64,000 nucleotides of DNA from CAWGLW01 sp963823525 (lineage in GTDB: Bacteria > Pseudomonadota > Gammaproteobacteria > Steroidobacterales > Steroidobacteraceae): positions 1,612,001 through 1,676,000 of the forward strand of contig CAWGLW010000006.1 in the NCBI GenBank assembly GCA_963823525.1, in the 5' to 3' direction. Under the pieces are notes generated by a model that was not told where the DNA came from, made no database searches, and saw nothing but the letters and a program-made list of their open reading frames with translations. This document shows positions 9,011 through 17,233 of this stretch, in pieces. How positions within the stretch are numbered: the stretch's first letter is position 1; the number at the start of each line of letters is the position of its first letter. Position numbers and translations under genes: made by a program.

Positions 9011-9268
9011 ATGACGCGTGAAAGAAGAGACGCCTACTGGAAAAGAAACCTGAAGGTCGTCCTGAGCCTGCTGGCGATCTGGTTCATTGTTTCCTACGGG
9101 TTCGGCATTCTGTTGGTGGACTGGCTCGATCAGTTCCATATCTTCGGCTTCAAGCTGGGCTTCTGGTTTGCTCAACAAGGGTCGATCTACGTCTTTGTTC
9201 TCTTGATCCTCGCGTACGTGGTGATCATGAACAAGGTAGACCGGGAGTTCGACGTCCACGAGGACTGA
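9011..9268 (+). CDS. DUF4212 small subunit of sodium/substrate symporter
   Basis: 85-aa membrane protein of the DUF4212 family, which is encoded next to VC_2705-type sodium:solute symporters and is regarded as their small subunit (comparable to YjcH with ActP). Two transmembrane helices are visible, around residues 16-36 and 52-75, with a charged N-terminus (MTRERRDAYWKRNLK) typical of the family. ATG at 9011 follows a GGAGG-type site; the frame is open upstream but without recognisable sequence. It is 31 bases before the large subunit gene, clearly one operon. Confidence 0.9.
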   Translation: MTRERRDAYWKRNLKVVLSLLAIWFIVSYGFGILLVDWLDQFHIFGFKLGFWFAQQGSIYVFVLLILAYVVIMNKVDREFDVHED

Positions 9269-9299
9269 GCCCACTAACTGAATCGTCGAGGAAATCATC

Positions 9300-11006
9300 A
9301 TGTCAGTTCAAACCTGGACCTACCTCCTGGTCGGATTAAGCTTCGCGCTTTACATCGGCATCGCGATCTGGAGTCGGGCCTCTCACACGCGTGACTTTTA
9401 TGTGGCCGGCGGCGGAGTCAGCCCGCTTGCGAACGGTATGGCGACTGCAGCGGACTGGATGTCGGCAGCGTCCTTCATCTCGATGGCCGGACTCATCTCG
9501 TTCATCGGGCGCGACGGCGCGGTTTACCTGATGGGCTGGACGGGCGGCTATGTGCTGCTGGCCATGCTGCTGGCGCCGTACCTGAGAAAGTTCGGCAAGT
9601 TTACGGTGCCGGACTTCATCGGTGACCGTTACTACTCCGACACGGCACGACTCGTGGCCGTCGTCTGTGCCATCTTCGTATCATTCACATACGTGGCCGG
9701 TCAGATGCGCGGCGTCGGAATCGTTTTCTCGCGATTCCTCGAAGTGCCGATCAACCTTGGCGTCGTCATCGGCATGGCGATCGTCTTCTTTTATGCCGTA
9801 CTCGGAGGCATGAAGGGCATCACTTACACGCAGGTGGCTCAGTACTGCGTGCTGATTTTTGCCTACATGGTGCCGGCCGTCTTTATCTCCATCATGTTGA
9901 CCGGAAAATTCTTCCCACAGCTCGGTTTCGGCAGCGAGCTGAACGATGGCAGCGGCCTGTACCTGCTGCAGAAGCTGGACGGGCTCAGTACCGAACTGGG
10001 TTTTGCCGAGTACACCGCCGGTACCAAGTCGACGATCGACGTGTTCTGCATTACCGCGGCGCTGATGATCGGCACGGCTGGCCTGCCGCACGTGATCGTG
10101 CGCTTCTTCACGGTTCCCAAGGTCCGTGACGCACGCAAGTCGGCCGGCTGGGCGCTGCTGTTCATTGCCATTCTCTACACGACCGCACCGGCAGTTGCGG
10201 CTTTTGCCCGCGTCAATATGATCGAGACGATCAATGGCAAGGACAAAGTCGGCACGCTCTATAGCGAAGCGCCGACCTGGATCAAGAACTGGGAGAAGAC
10301 CGGCCTGATCAAGTGGGAAGACAAGAACGGCGACGGCCGGATGTTCTATGCCAAGGATGACCGCAACGAAATGGTGATCGACCGCGACATCATGGTGCTG
10401 GCCAACCCCGAGATCGCCGGTTTGCCGGCCTGGGTCGTCGCACTCGTTGCGGCCGGCGGTCTTGCAGCGGCGCTGTCCACTGCTGCGGGCCTGCTGCTCG
10501 TGATTTCGTCATCGATTTCCCATGACCTGTTGAAGAAAGTGCTGATGCCGGACATATCCGAAAAGCAGGAGTTACTGTTCGCTCGCATCGCAGCCTTCGT
10601 GGCGGTCGTGATCGCCGGCCTGCTGGGTATCTATCCGCCCGCCTTTGTCGCCCAGGTCGTGGCGTTTGCTTTCGGCCTGGCGGCAGCATCGTTCTTCCCG
10701 GCCATTTTCCTGGGAATTTTCGACAAGCGGGCCAACAAGCAGGGCGCCATTGCGGGAATGATTGCCGGCATTACGTTTACGGCGGGCTACATCATCTACT
10801 TCAAGTTCGTCAATCCGACGGCCAATACCGCCGACAACTGGCTCTGGGGTATTTCGCCCGAGGGGATTGGTATAATCGGCATGTTGCTTAACTTTGTAGT
10901 GACGTATGCGGTCAGCCATCTGACTGCGCCGCCGCCAGAGCATATCCAGCATCTCGTGGAGGAGATTCGCGTACCGCGTGGAGCGGGAGGCGCAACCCAC
11001 TCCTGA
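9300..11006 (+). CDS. sodium:solute symporter, VC_2705 family (probable acetate/monocarboxylate uptake)
   Basis: 568-aa inner-membrane transporter of the SSS family, related to ActP. About 13 hydrophobic helices are visible. The N-terminal region FYVAGGGVSPLANGMATAAD and the motif GTAGLPHVIVRFFTV are characteristic. A hydrophilic insert at about residues 303-360 (NGKDKVGTLYSEAPTW and following) is typical of the VC_2705 subgroup rather than of ActP itself. Located after acs and the DUF4212 gene, it probably imports acetate or a similar acid (inference from context). Followed by a strong intrinsic terminator at 11024-11057. Confidence 0.92.
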   Translation: MSVQTWTYLLVGLSFALYIGIAIWSRASHTRDFYVAGGGVSPLANGMATAADWMSAASFISMAGLISFIGRDGAVYLMGWTGGYVLLAMLLAPYLRKFGKFTVPDFIGDRYYSDTARLVAVVCAIFVSFTYVAGQMRGVGIVFSRFLEVPINLGVVIGMAIVFFYAVLGGMKGITYTQVAQYCVLIFAYMVPAVFISIMLTGKFFPQLGFGSELNDGSGLYLLQKLDGLSTELGFAEYTAGTKSTIDVFCITAALMIGTAGLPHVIVRFFTVPKVRDARKSAGWALLFIAILYTTAPAVAAFARVNMIETINGKDKVGTLYSEAPTWIKNWEKTGLIKWEDKNGDGRMFYAKDDRNEMVIDRDIMVLANPEIAGLPAWVVALVAAGGLAAALSTAAGLLLVISSSISHDLLKKVLMPDISEKQELLFARIAAFVAVVIAGLLGIYPPAFVAQVVAFAFGLAAASFFPAIFLGIFDKRANKQGAIAGMIAGITFTAGYIIYFKFVNPTANTADNWLWGISPEGIGIIGMLLNFVVTYAVSHLTAPPPEHIQHLVEEIRVPRGAGGATHS

Positions 11007-11023
11007 TGGTAAGGGTGTGATAG

Positions 11024-11057
11024 CCGGGGCGGTCTCAGGCCGCCCCGGTTTTTTTTT
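11024..11057 (+). terminator. intrinsic terminator after the symporter
   Basis: Perfect 9-bp stem CCGGGGCGG (11024-11032) / CCGCCCCGG (11040-11048), 7-base loop, then nine T (11049-11057). Textbook rho-independent terminator. The next gene starts only 12 bases later, so its expression probably relies on readthrough or its own start signals. Confidence 0.95.
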
Positions 11058-11068
11058 GGGGGATCCAG

Positions 11069-12883
11069 GTGAGCAGGCACGACCAGGAATTTGATTTTTC
11101 CACCCCGCCGTTCGATCTGCTCTCACCCGAGGAGGCGGCCAGACTGGGTGCGACGATGGACATCGAGTTCATTCCGCGCGGCCAGCGCATACTCGAGGCG
11201 GGCCAGGGTTCACCAGCGGTCTACGTGATCCTAAAGGGCGAAGTGGCGGCACTGGACGAAAGCGACGGCGAAGACCCGTATTTTGCCGAGTACGGTGAAC
11301 AGGACCTCTTCGGAACCACGGCAGTCCTTTCGGGCAGCGCAAGGCATAGCTACGAGGCACTCGAGGACACACTGGCCTGGACGATCCCGGCCGAGGCCTT
11401 CCGAGCCGTGGTCAGCAGCAATGGGCGTTTTGCGTCTTACTTTCTTGAGTCGCTTGCGAAGCGAAGTGCCGAGGCGGAATCCTCAGCCGCAAGTTCTGAT
11501 CTCGGTGAGATGACGCTGACCCGCACCGGCGATGCACTGCTGGCGGAAGCGGTCACCGTGCCTGAGGATTGCCCGCTGCGAGAGACGACACGCAGGATGC
11601 GCGAAAAGGACGTGGACTGCGTCTTCGTAAGCGGCCCGGAAGGCCTGGGTATCGCGACGCGGACCGATTTGCTCGAGGCGATCGCGCTGGAAGGACGAGA
11701 CCTGGATCAACCGGTCGGAGCGATCGCGAGTCGCCCGGTCATCGGCTGCGATGTCAGCGATCCGCTTTTTCATGCGCTGGTTGTCATGACGCGCAGCGGA
11801 ATCGAGCGCATGGCGGTCTTCGACGACGGCGAACTGGCTGGAACGCTCGGTCTGGCCGAGTTGCTCAGCCACTACTCGGCCCACTCGCACGTGATCGGGC
11901 TGCGTGCAGCCCGCGCCGAGAGCCGCTCAGAACTGGTCGGTGCCGCCGGCCAGGTGAATCAACTGGTGCGTACGCTGCATGCGACGGGTGGTCGCATGCA
12001 GTACCTGGCGGAACTCGTCAGTGCCGTGAATCAACGCCTGATGGCGAGGCTGTTTGAGTTCTGCTTCGATGAAGCGGCCCGTCAGCAGACCTGCCTGCTG
12101 GTGCTCGGCAGTGAAGGACGCGGGGAGCAACTGATCAAGACGGACCAGGACAACGCCCTGATTCTCGGTGATGAGATAGCAGACGCCAGTATCGCGGATT
12201 CCGCCAGCCAGTTCACCGAAGGACTGGTGGAAATGGGATACCCGCCGTGTCCCGGTAACGTGATGGTGTCGAATCCCGAGTGGCGCGGCACGGTTTCGGA
12301 GTGGCTGGACCACATCCGGGGACTGCGCAGGTCGACGACGGCGCAGGCGCAAATGACGGTTGCGATCATGCTCGATGCAACGGTCGTGGCCGGGAACCCT
12401 GAGCTGCTCACGCCGGTCCGTGACGCACTACTGGAACTCGGCAGGAACAGTCTCTGGATGCACCATTTCGTGGCGCCGGCAGTGGAGTTTCAGACGCCGC
12501 TGCTGATGTTCAGCGGACTGCGTGGCCGCGGTTCGGGCGTGGACCTGAAAAAGGGTGGAATATTCCCTGTTGTTCACGGCGTGCGGACACTCGCACTGGA
12601 GAATGGCCTGCACGTCACCTCAACCTTCGATCGGATCGATGAACTCGTGGAGTGCGGTGGCCTGAGTGAAAGGCTCGGAACCGACCTGAGGCAGGCTTAC
12701 GCGATTATGCTGCGGCTGCGTCTGGGCCAGCAGCTCGATGCTGTGAAAAAGGGCGAGGAACCCGGCAACACGGTCAGACTCGCGAGCCTGCGGCGACTCG
12801 ATCGGGATCTGCTGCGTGATGCGCTGCGCGTGGTGAGAGATTTCCAGAGTTTCCTGTCGGCACACTTCCGGCGTGGACTCTGA
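11069..12883 (+). CDS. cNMP-binding/CBS/DUF294 putative nucleotidyltransferase
   Basis: 604-aa soluble multidomain protein. Domains in order: a cyclic-nucleotide-binding fold (about 15-135), a CBS pair (about 150-275), a DUF294 nucleotidyltransferase-like domain with LVLGSEGRGEQLIKTDQDNA (about 345-364) and a DUF294 C-terminal substrate-binding-like domain (to 604). The family resembles GlnD-type uridylyltransferases and is often encoded beside acetate symporters, so it may sense adenylate or cyclic nucleotide levels and tune uptake (inference). GTG start at 11069, 12 bases after the terminator's T-run. Its stop overlaps the exonuclease start by 11 bases, indicating translational coupling. 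Confidence 0.88.
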   Translation: MSRHDQEFDFSTPPFDLLSPEEAARLGATMDIEFIPRGQRILEAGQGSPAVYVILKGEVAALDESDGEDPYFAEYGEQDLFGTTAVLSGSARHSYEALEDTLAWTIPAEAFRAVVSSNGRFASYFLESLAKRSAEAESSAASSDLGEMTLTRTGDALLAEAVTVPEDCPLRETTRRMREKDVDCVFVSGPEGLGIATRTDLLEAIALEGRDLDQPVGAIASRPVIGCDVSDPLFHALVVMTRSGIERMAVFDDGELAGTLGLAELLSHYSAHSHVIGLRAARAESRSELVGAAGQVNQLVRTLHATGGRMQYLAELVSAVNQRLMARLFEFCFDEAARQQTCLLVLGSEGRGEQLIKTDQDNALILGDEIADASIADSASQFTEGLVEMGYPPCPGNVMVSNPEWRGTVSEWLDHIRGLRRSTTAQAQMTVAIMLDATVVAGNPELLTPVRDALLELGRNSLWMHHFVAPAVEFQTPLLMFSGLRGRGSGVDLKKGGIFPVVHGVRTLALENGLHVTSTFDRIDELVECGGLSERLGTDLRQAYAIMLRLRLGQQLDAVKKGEEPGNTVRLASLRRLDRDLLRDALRVVRDFQSFLSAHFRRGL

Positions 12884-13541
12884 GCCGGGACCCGATGGCC
12901 CAGTGGTTACTCTGCGCCGAAAGCTGAACAGAATCTGGCGGACCATCAAGCCGCAGGCATTCGGTCCCGACGACGAACTGGTCGCCTTCGACCTGGAAAC
13001 CAGCAACCTCGACCCGAAGACCGCGGCGATTCTCTCCATTGGCGCGGTACCGATCCGTGGCCGCCGCATCATGCTCAGCGAGAGTTTCTCGCGCACCGTC
13101 AGCAGCACGGCACCGGTGGATACTGAGGCGGTCAAATTCCACCGCATGAGACCGGTCGATGTCGCTGGCGGGGATCCAGCGGGGCAGGCGGTGGCCGAAT
13201 TCGTTGCGTGGCTGGCCGGGCGGCCCCTGATTGCTTACTGCATAGGTTTCGATTCCGCGGTGCTGGATCGCGTCCTGCATGAGCATGGGCACGGGGGTCT
13301 GAAGAATGCCCAGCTCGACCTGCGCGACGTCTACCGGCGCGCCGTGTCCAGGCGCAACCCGGAGCACACACCACAAATGTCGATGGACCATATCCTCGCC
13401 GATCTTGGCGTGCCGGTCAGCGGCCGGCACACGGCCCTCGGCGATGCGACAGCGGCCGCGATTTCATACCTTGCAATGCGTAACGGCGCGACCTGGCTTC
13501 CGCCTCGGACGGATCAGCGAACCGCGCGCTCTTCGTCGTAG
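12873..13541 (+). CDS. DEDDh 3'-5' exonuclease (DNA polymerase III epsilon-like)
   Basis: 222-aa exonuclease-fold protein. ExoI motif FDLETSNLD (about residues 41-49) holds the first Asp/Glu pair; the final HTALGDATAA (about 187-196) gives the catalytic His and last Asp of the DEDDh class. Not DnaQ itself: it has no clear C-terminal polymerase-binding tail, and it is coupled to the DUF294 gene. Such exonucleases commonly accompany DUF294 proteins in symporter clusters; the substrate there is unknown. GTG at 12873. It converges with and overlaps the NlpC/P60 gene by 28 bases. Confidence 0.85.
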   Translation: MDSEPGPDGPVVTLRRKLNRIWRTIKPQAFGPDDELVAFDLETSNLDPKTAAILSIGAVPIRGRRIMLSESFSRTVSSTAPVDTEAVKFHRMRPVDVAGGDPAGQAVAEFVAWLAGRPLIAYCIGFDSAVLDRVLHEHGHGGLKNAQLDLRDVYRRAVSRRNPEHTPQMSMDHILADLGVPVSGRHTALGDATAAAISYLAMRNGATWLPPRTDQRTARSSS

Positions 13542-14029
13542 AACCGCCCGGCTCCGGCAAAGCTTTTCCGGAAATAGGTTTCCTGCAGGCTGGCCATGCG
13601 GACATGACCACCCGTCTGCGGAGCGTGAATGAACAATTCGTCGCCTGCGTAAATGCCTACGTGACTGACCTTTCGGCCTGAAAGCTTGAAGAAGACGAGG
13701 TCGCCCGGCTCGAGCTTGCCCGGCTTGACCGGCGTCGCAGCTTTGTACTGTTGCGCGGCCGTGCGTGGCACCCGGTAACCGAGTTGATTGTGTACGTAAA
13801 GCACGAGGCCACTGCAGTCGAAGGCATCAGGCCCGGAGCCGCCGTAACGATACGGGGCTCCGACCAGCGCCTCGGCGGTTCGCACGAGTGACACGCCTGG
13901 ATCGGGCCGAACCGTACCGCGGGTATCGCGTTGAAACGGTGTGCAGGCGCACAGCGCGCCAATGAGCAGACAGGCCATTGCGGTCGTGGCTGCCCGCCGA
14001 CGCAGGTTGACGGTCCTGTGAAGGCTCAT
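13514..14029 (-). CDS. NlpC/P60-family peptidoglycan endopeptidase, probable lipoprotein
   Basis: 171-aa cell-wall hydrolase of the C40 type that cleaves the stem peptide. The N-terminus has a hydrophobic signal ending LLIGALCACTPF, a plausible lipobox with Cys near residue 29. The catalytic Cys is in DAFDCSGLVLYV, the first His in KVSHVGIYAGD and the second in LFIHAPQTGG, all in the usual order. Length is normal for a stand-alone periplasmic member. ATG at 14029. Its function in wall turnover is inferred from the family. Confidence 0.92.
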   Translation of the reverse strand: MSLHRTVNLRRRAATTAMACLLIGALCACTPFQRDTRGTVRPDPGVSLVRTAEALVGAPYRYGGSGPDAFDCSGLVLYVHNQLGYRVPRTAAQQYKAATPVKPGKLEPGDLVFFKLSGRKVSHVGIYAGDELFIHAPQTGGHVRMASLQETYFRKSFAGAGRFYDEERAVR

Positions 14030-14184
14030 CGAGCCATTCTAGCTGACTGTCGTTTCCGGAGTCCCGGTAAATGTCGTGGCGTGTGCGAATTGCGCCAGGC
14101 GATGAGGGGTGCTGCAATGCCCTGAGGTCCGAATCGGAGGCCATCCGTTGCGGGCTCCAACACCATTATGCAATTCGTTCAAGC

Positions 14185-15336
14185 ATGAAAAAGCCTTTAT
14201 TGATCGGACTGGTTGCCGCCGCGGCTGGGGCCGTCGTCGTCGTGCTCCTGCTCGGTCGGCCGAAGCCGATCAACGTGGATGTCGTCAGCGTTTCACGCGG
14301 TGATGTTGCCGAGACCGTGACGAACACCCGGGCGGGAACCGTAAAGGCCTGCAAGCGGGCGAAGCTGGCGCCACCTTACGGCGGGCAGATCGCGCGCCTT
14401 GCGGTCAGTAAGGGCGATCGTGTGCAGCGAGGGCAGGTGTTGCTCGAGCTTTGGAATGACGATGTTCGTGCCGAGCTTGAAATTTCTGAGCGGGACCGCG
14501 CGGCGGCCATTGCGCGACGAGAGGAGGCGTGCATCGCGGCCCGGGTGGCACGACGCGAAGCGAACCGACTGGTCCGGCTGATCGAGCAGAAGCTGGTCTC
14601 GGTTGAGCAGTCGGACCGTGCCGTAGGGGAGGCAGACGGCCGTGAAGCCGGCTGCCGGGCGGCCGCCGAGCAGATCAAGGTCAGCGAGGCGCGTATCGAG
14701 GGCGCTCGCGCGAGACTTGAACGCACGCTGCTGCGCGCACCATTTGATGGAACCGTTGCCGAGATCAATGGCGAGCTTGGCGAATTCGTCACGCCCTCGC
14801 CGATCGGGATTCCGACACCGCCGGCGGTGGACCTGGTCGATAACAGCTGCATCTACATTTCCGCGCCGATCGACGAAGTCGACGTGCCGCGTGTAAAGAC
14901 GGGCATGCGCGCCCTGGTTTCGCTCGATGCGTTCAAGGAACGGAAGTTCGAGGCGCACGTGCGACGAATCGCGCCGTACGTGCTGGATCTCGAGAAGCAG
15001 GCGCGAACTGTCGAGGTTGAAGCGGAACTCGATTCGGCGGGCGAAGCGGGGCTGCTGCCCGGCTACAGCGCGGACGTCGAAGTGATCCTTGCCGAGCTGA
15101 CCGACGTGCTGCGGGTCCCGACCCGCGCACTGGTCGATGGCAACCAGGTCTATGTGCTGGAGAACGAACGGGCTTCGCTGCGCCCGGTTGAAACTGGCAT
15201 AGCCAACTGGGAATACACGGCCGTGACCCGGGGGCTCCAGGCGGGGCAGCAGGTCATCGTTTCGGTCGACCGCGAGGGCCTGGCGGACGGTGTCGTGGCC
15301 ACGCCCTCACGGAGTCCCGCAGAGACCGGGCGGTGA
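14185..15336 (+). CDS. HlyD/MacA-type periplasmic adaptor subunit
   Basis: 383-aa membrane-fusion protein for an ABC exporter. One N-terminal transmembrane helix (about residues 4-24, GLVAAAAGAVVVVLLLG), then a biotinyl-lipoyl-like domain, a long alpha-helical hairpin rich in Ala, Arg and Glu (about 85-180), and beta-barrel regions. ATG at 14185 is chosen since the helix starts immediately after it; the frame upstream is arginine-rich and not homologous-looking. First gene of a four-gene operon; its stop overlaps the ATPase start (GTGA). The cargo is unknown. Confidence 0.88.
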   Translation: MKKPLLIGLVAAAAGAVVVVLLLGRPKPINVDVVSVSRGDVAETVTNTRAGTVKACKRAKLAPPYGGQIARLAVSKGDRVQRGQVLLELWNDDVRAELEISERDRAAAIARREEACIAARVARREANRLVRLIEQKLVSVEQSDRAVGEADGREAGCRAAAEQIKVSEARIEGARARLERTLLRAPFDGTVAEINGELGEFVTPSPIGIPTPPAVDLVDNSCIYISAPIDEVDVPRVKTGMRALVSLDAFKERKFEAHVRRIAPYVLDLEKQARTVEVEAELDSAGEAGLLPGYSADVEVILAELTDVLRVPTRALVDGNQVYVLENERASLRPVETGIANWEYTAVTRGLQAGQQVIVSVDREGLADGVVATPSRSPAETGR

Positions 15337-16022
15337 TCGAACTTCGTTCGCTGGCACGCCATTTCCAGGTTGGCGATCAACTCGTCAAGGCGCTCGATAA
15401 TGTCAGCCTGGACATCAGCGCCGGCGATTACGTATCGATAATGGGGCCGAGCGGATCCGGAAAGTCCACTCTGCTGAACGTGATCGGGCTGCTTGATCGC
15501 CCCACCGAGGGTGAATACCGGCTCGACGGTCGGGAAACGACCCGCCTGAGTGATAATGAGCTCGCGGATCTGCGCGCCCACAAGGTGGGCTTCGTGTTCC
15601 AGTCCTTCCATCTCGTGCCGCGCCTGAACGCGTTCGAGAACGTTGAACTGCCGATGGTCATCGCCGGCATTGCGCCCGCGGAACGTCGGGACCGGGTTGC
15701 GGCGGTGCTGGCCAGTCTCAACATGACCGATCGCGCACACCACCGCCCGGACCAGTTATCGGGCGGCCAGCGTCAGCGCGCCGCGATCGCCCGGGCGATG
15801 GTCATGAGACCCGGCGTCCTGCTGGCTGATGAACCGACGGGCAACCTCGACCATGTCTCCGGCGGTGAGGTGCTCGCGGCACTGGAGCAGCTCAATCGCG
15901 CCGGCATCACCCTTCTGGTCGTCACGCACGACGATGAAGTTTCCGCTCGGGCGCGCCGCCATATCCGGATGCGCGACGGAAAGGTCGTTGTCGATGAGCG
16001 CACGGCCGGGATCGTCACATGA
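15333..16022 (+). CDS. ABC transporter ATP-binding protein (MacB/LolD type)
   Basis: 229-aa ATPase. Walker A GPSGSGKSTLLN (about residues 37-48), Q-loop within VGFVFQSFHLVPRLNAFEN, signature LSGGQRQRAAIARAMV, Walker B with VLLADEPTGNLD and a switch His in VVTHDDEV. The FQSFHLVP and ADEPTGNLD sequences are characteristic of the MacB/LolD/FtsE group that works with FtsX-type permeases. The GTG start overlaps the adaptor stop by 4 bases, and its own stop overlaps the first permease start (ATGA). Powers export or outer-layer remodelling through the two permeases that follow. Confidence 0.93.
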   Translation: MIELRSLARHFQVGDQLVKALDNVSLDISAGDYVSIMGPSGSGKSTLLNVIGLLDRPTEGEYRLDGRETTRLSDNELADLRAHKVGFVFQSFHLVPRLNAFENVELPMVIAGIAPAERRDRVAAVLASLNMTDRAHHRPDQLSGGQRQRAAIARAMVMRPGVLLADEPTGNLDHVSGGEVLAALEQLNRAGITLLVVTHDDEVSARARRHIRMRDGKVVVDERTAGIVT

Positions 16023-17230
16023 GGTTCGCTGATCTGCTTCACCTGGCGAGTGAGTCACTGGTTCGGGCACCTCTGCGCAGCGTCATGATGCTGATTGCGA
16101 TGGCCATCGGTGTGGCCGCGGTCGTCGTATTGACGTCACTTGGCGAAGGGGCCCGGCGATACGTCACCGGTGAATTCCAGGCGCTCGGAACCGACCTTTT
16201 AATCGTGATTCCGGGGCGTTCGGAGACCACCGGCGTACAGCCGGGACTTTTTTCCGGTGAAACACCCCGTGACCTTACGCTCTACGACGCCAGGGCGTTG
16301 CTGCGAGTGCCGGGCATCTCGAGAATCGCGCCGATCGTCGTCGGGTCCGTACCGGTTTCGGCAGGCCCATTGTCCCGAGAGGTCCCGGTGGTGGGCACCA
16401 GCGACGCCTTTCTCGAGGTGCGCAATCTGACGCTGAGTCTTGGCAGCTTCCTGCCTGCGGGCGAGCTCGATCGCGACATGGCCGTGTGCGTCATCGGAAG
16501 CAAAGTGCTCACTGAACTTTTCCCCGAAGGGGAGGCGGTCGGCGCGGCCGTGCGAATCGGTGATCGGAGGTTTCGGGTCATTGGCGTGCTCAGCGATGAG
16601 GGTCGGGCTGTCGGCTTTGATCTGCAGGAACTCGTGCTGATACCGGTCAGTAGCGCGCAGCAATTATTTAATACTGAGTCACTCTTTCGGATACTTGTCC
16701 AGGTCCGCGATCGCGAGGCCTTGCCAAGGGTCAGCGAATCCGTGCGCGCGCTGCTGAAGCAGCGCCACCAGGGCGAAGAAGACGTCACCGTGATCACACA
16801 GGATGCGGTTTTGGCCACCTTTGATCGGATTTTCACGGCGCTGACACTGACCCTGGCCGGTATTGCCTCGATCAGCCTCGCGGTCGCCGGGATCCTGATC
16901 ATGAACGTAATGCTGGTGGCGGTCAGTCAGCGGACGGCCGAGGTTGGCCTGCTCAAATCACTCGGCGCGCGCGGCGCACAGATCTCGGCGCTGTTCCTGT
17001 TCGAGGCGATTCTGCTGTCCGTGGCGGGCGCTGCTGCAGGCCTGGTGCTGGGTTATGCCGGGAGCTGGCTGATCGGCCTTGCGTATCCGACGCTGCCTCT
17101 CGGTGCCCCGTGGTGGGCCGTGGTGCTCGCCGTATTGACTGCGGTGGCAAGCGGTGTGGTTTTCGGCTTATTACCTGCGCGCCGGGCCGCACGGCTCGAT
17201 CCGGTGCAGGCCCTGGCCGGGAGAAAGTAA
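16019..17230 (+). CDS. MacB/FtsX-type ABC transporter permease 1
   Basis: 403-aa permease with the FtsX topology: one N-terminal helix (about residues 18-43), a large periplasmic MacB_PCD domain (about 45-260), then three helices (about 275-305, 325-355, 365-390). The C-terminal PARRAARLDPVQAL is the signature coupling tail of this family. It lacks a fused ATPase and so must use the separate ATPase upstream. Overlaps that gene by 4 bases and is followed 3 bases later by a second permease, with which it likely forms a heterodimer. Confidence 0.9.
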   Translation: MRFADLLHLASESLVRAPLRSVMMLIAMAIGVAAVVVLTSLGEGARRYVTGEFQALGTDLLIVIPGRSETTGVQPGLFSGETPRDLTLYDARALLRVPGISRIAPIVVGSVPVSAGPLSREVPVVGTSDAFLEVRNLTLSLGSFLPAGELDRDMAVCVIGSKVLTELFPEGEAVGAAVRIGDRRFRVIGVLSDEGRAVGFDLQELVLIPVSSAQQLFNTESLFRILVQVRDREALPRVSESVRALLKQRHQGEEDVTVITQDAVLATFDRIFTALTLTLAGIASISLAVAGILIMNVMLVAVSQRTAEVGLLKSLGARGAQISALFLFEAILLSVAGAAAGLVLGYAGSWLIGLAYPTLPLGAPWWAVVLAVLTAVASGVVFGLLPARRAARLDPVQALAGRK

Positions 17231-17233
17231 GGC

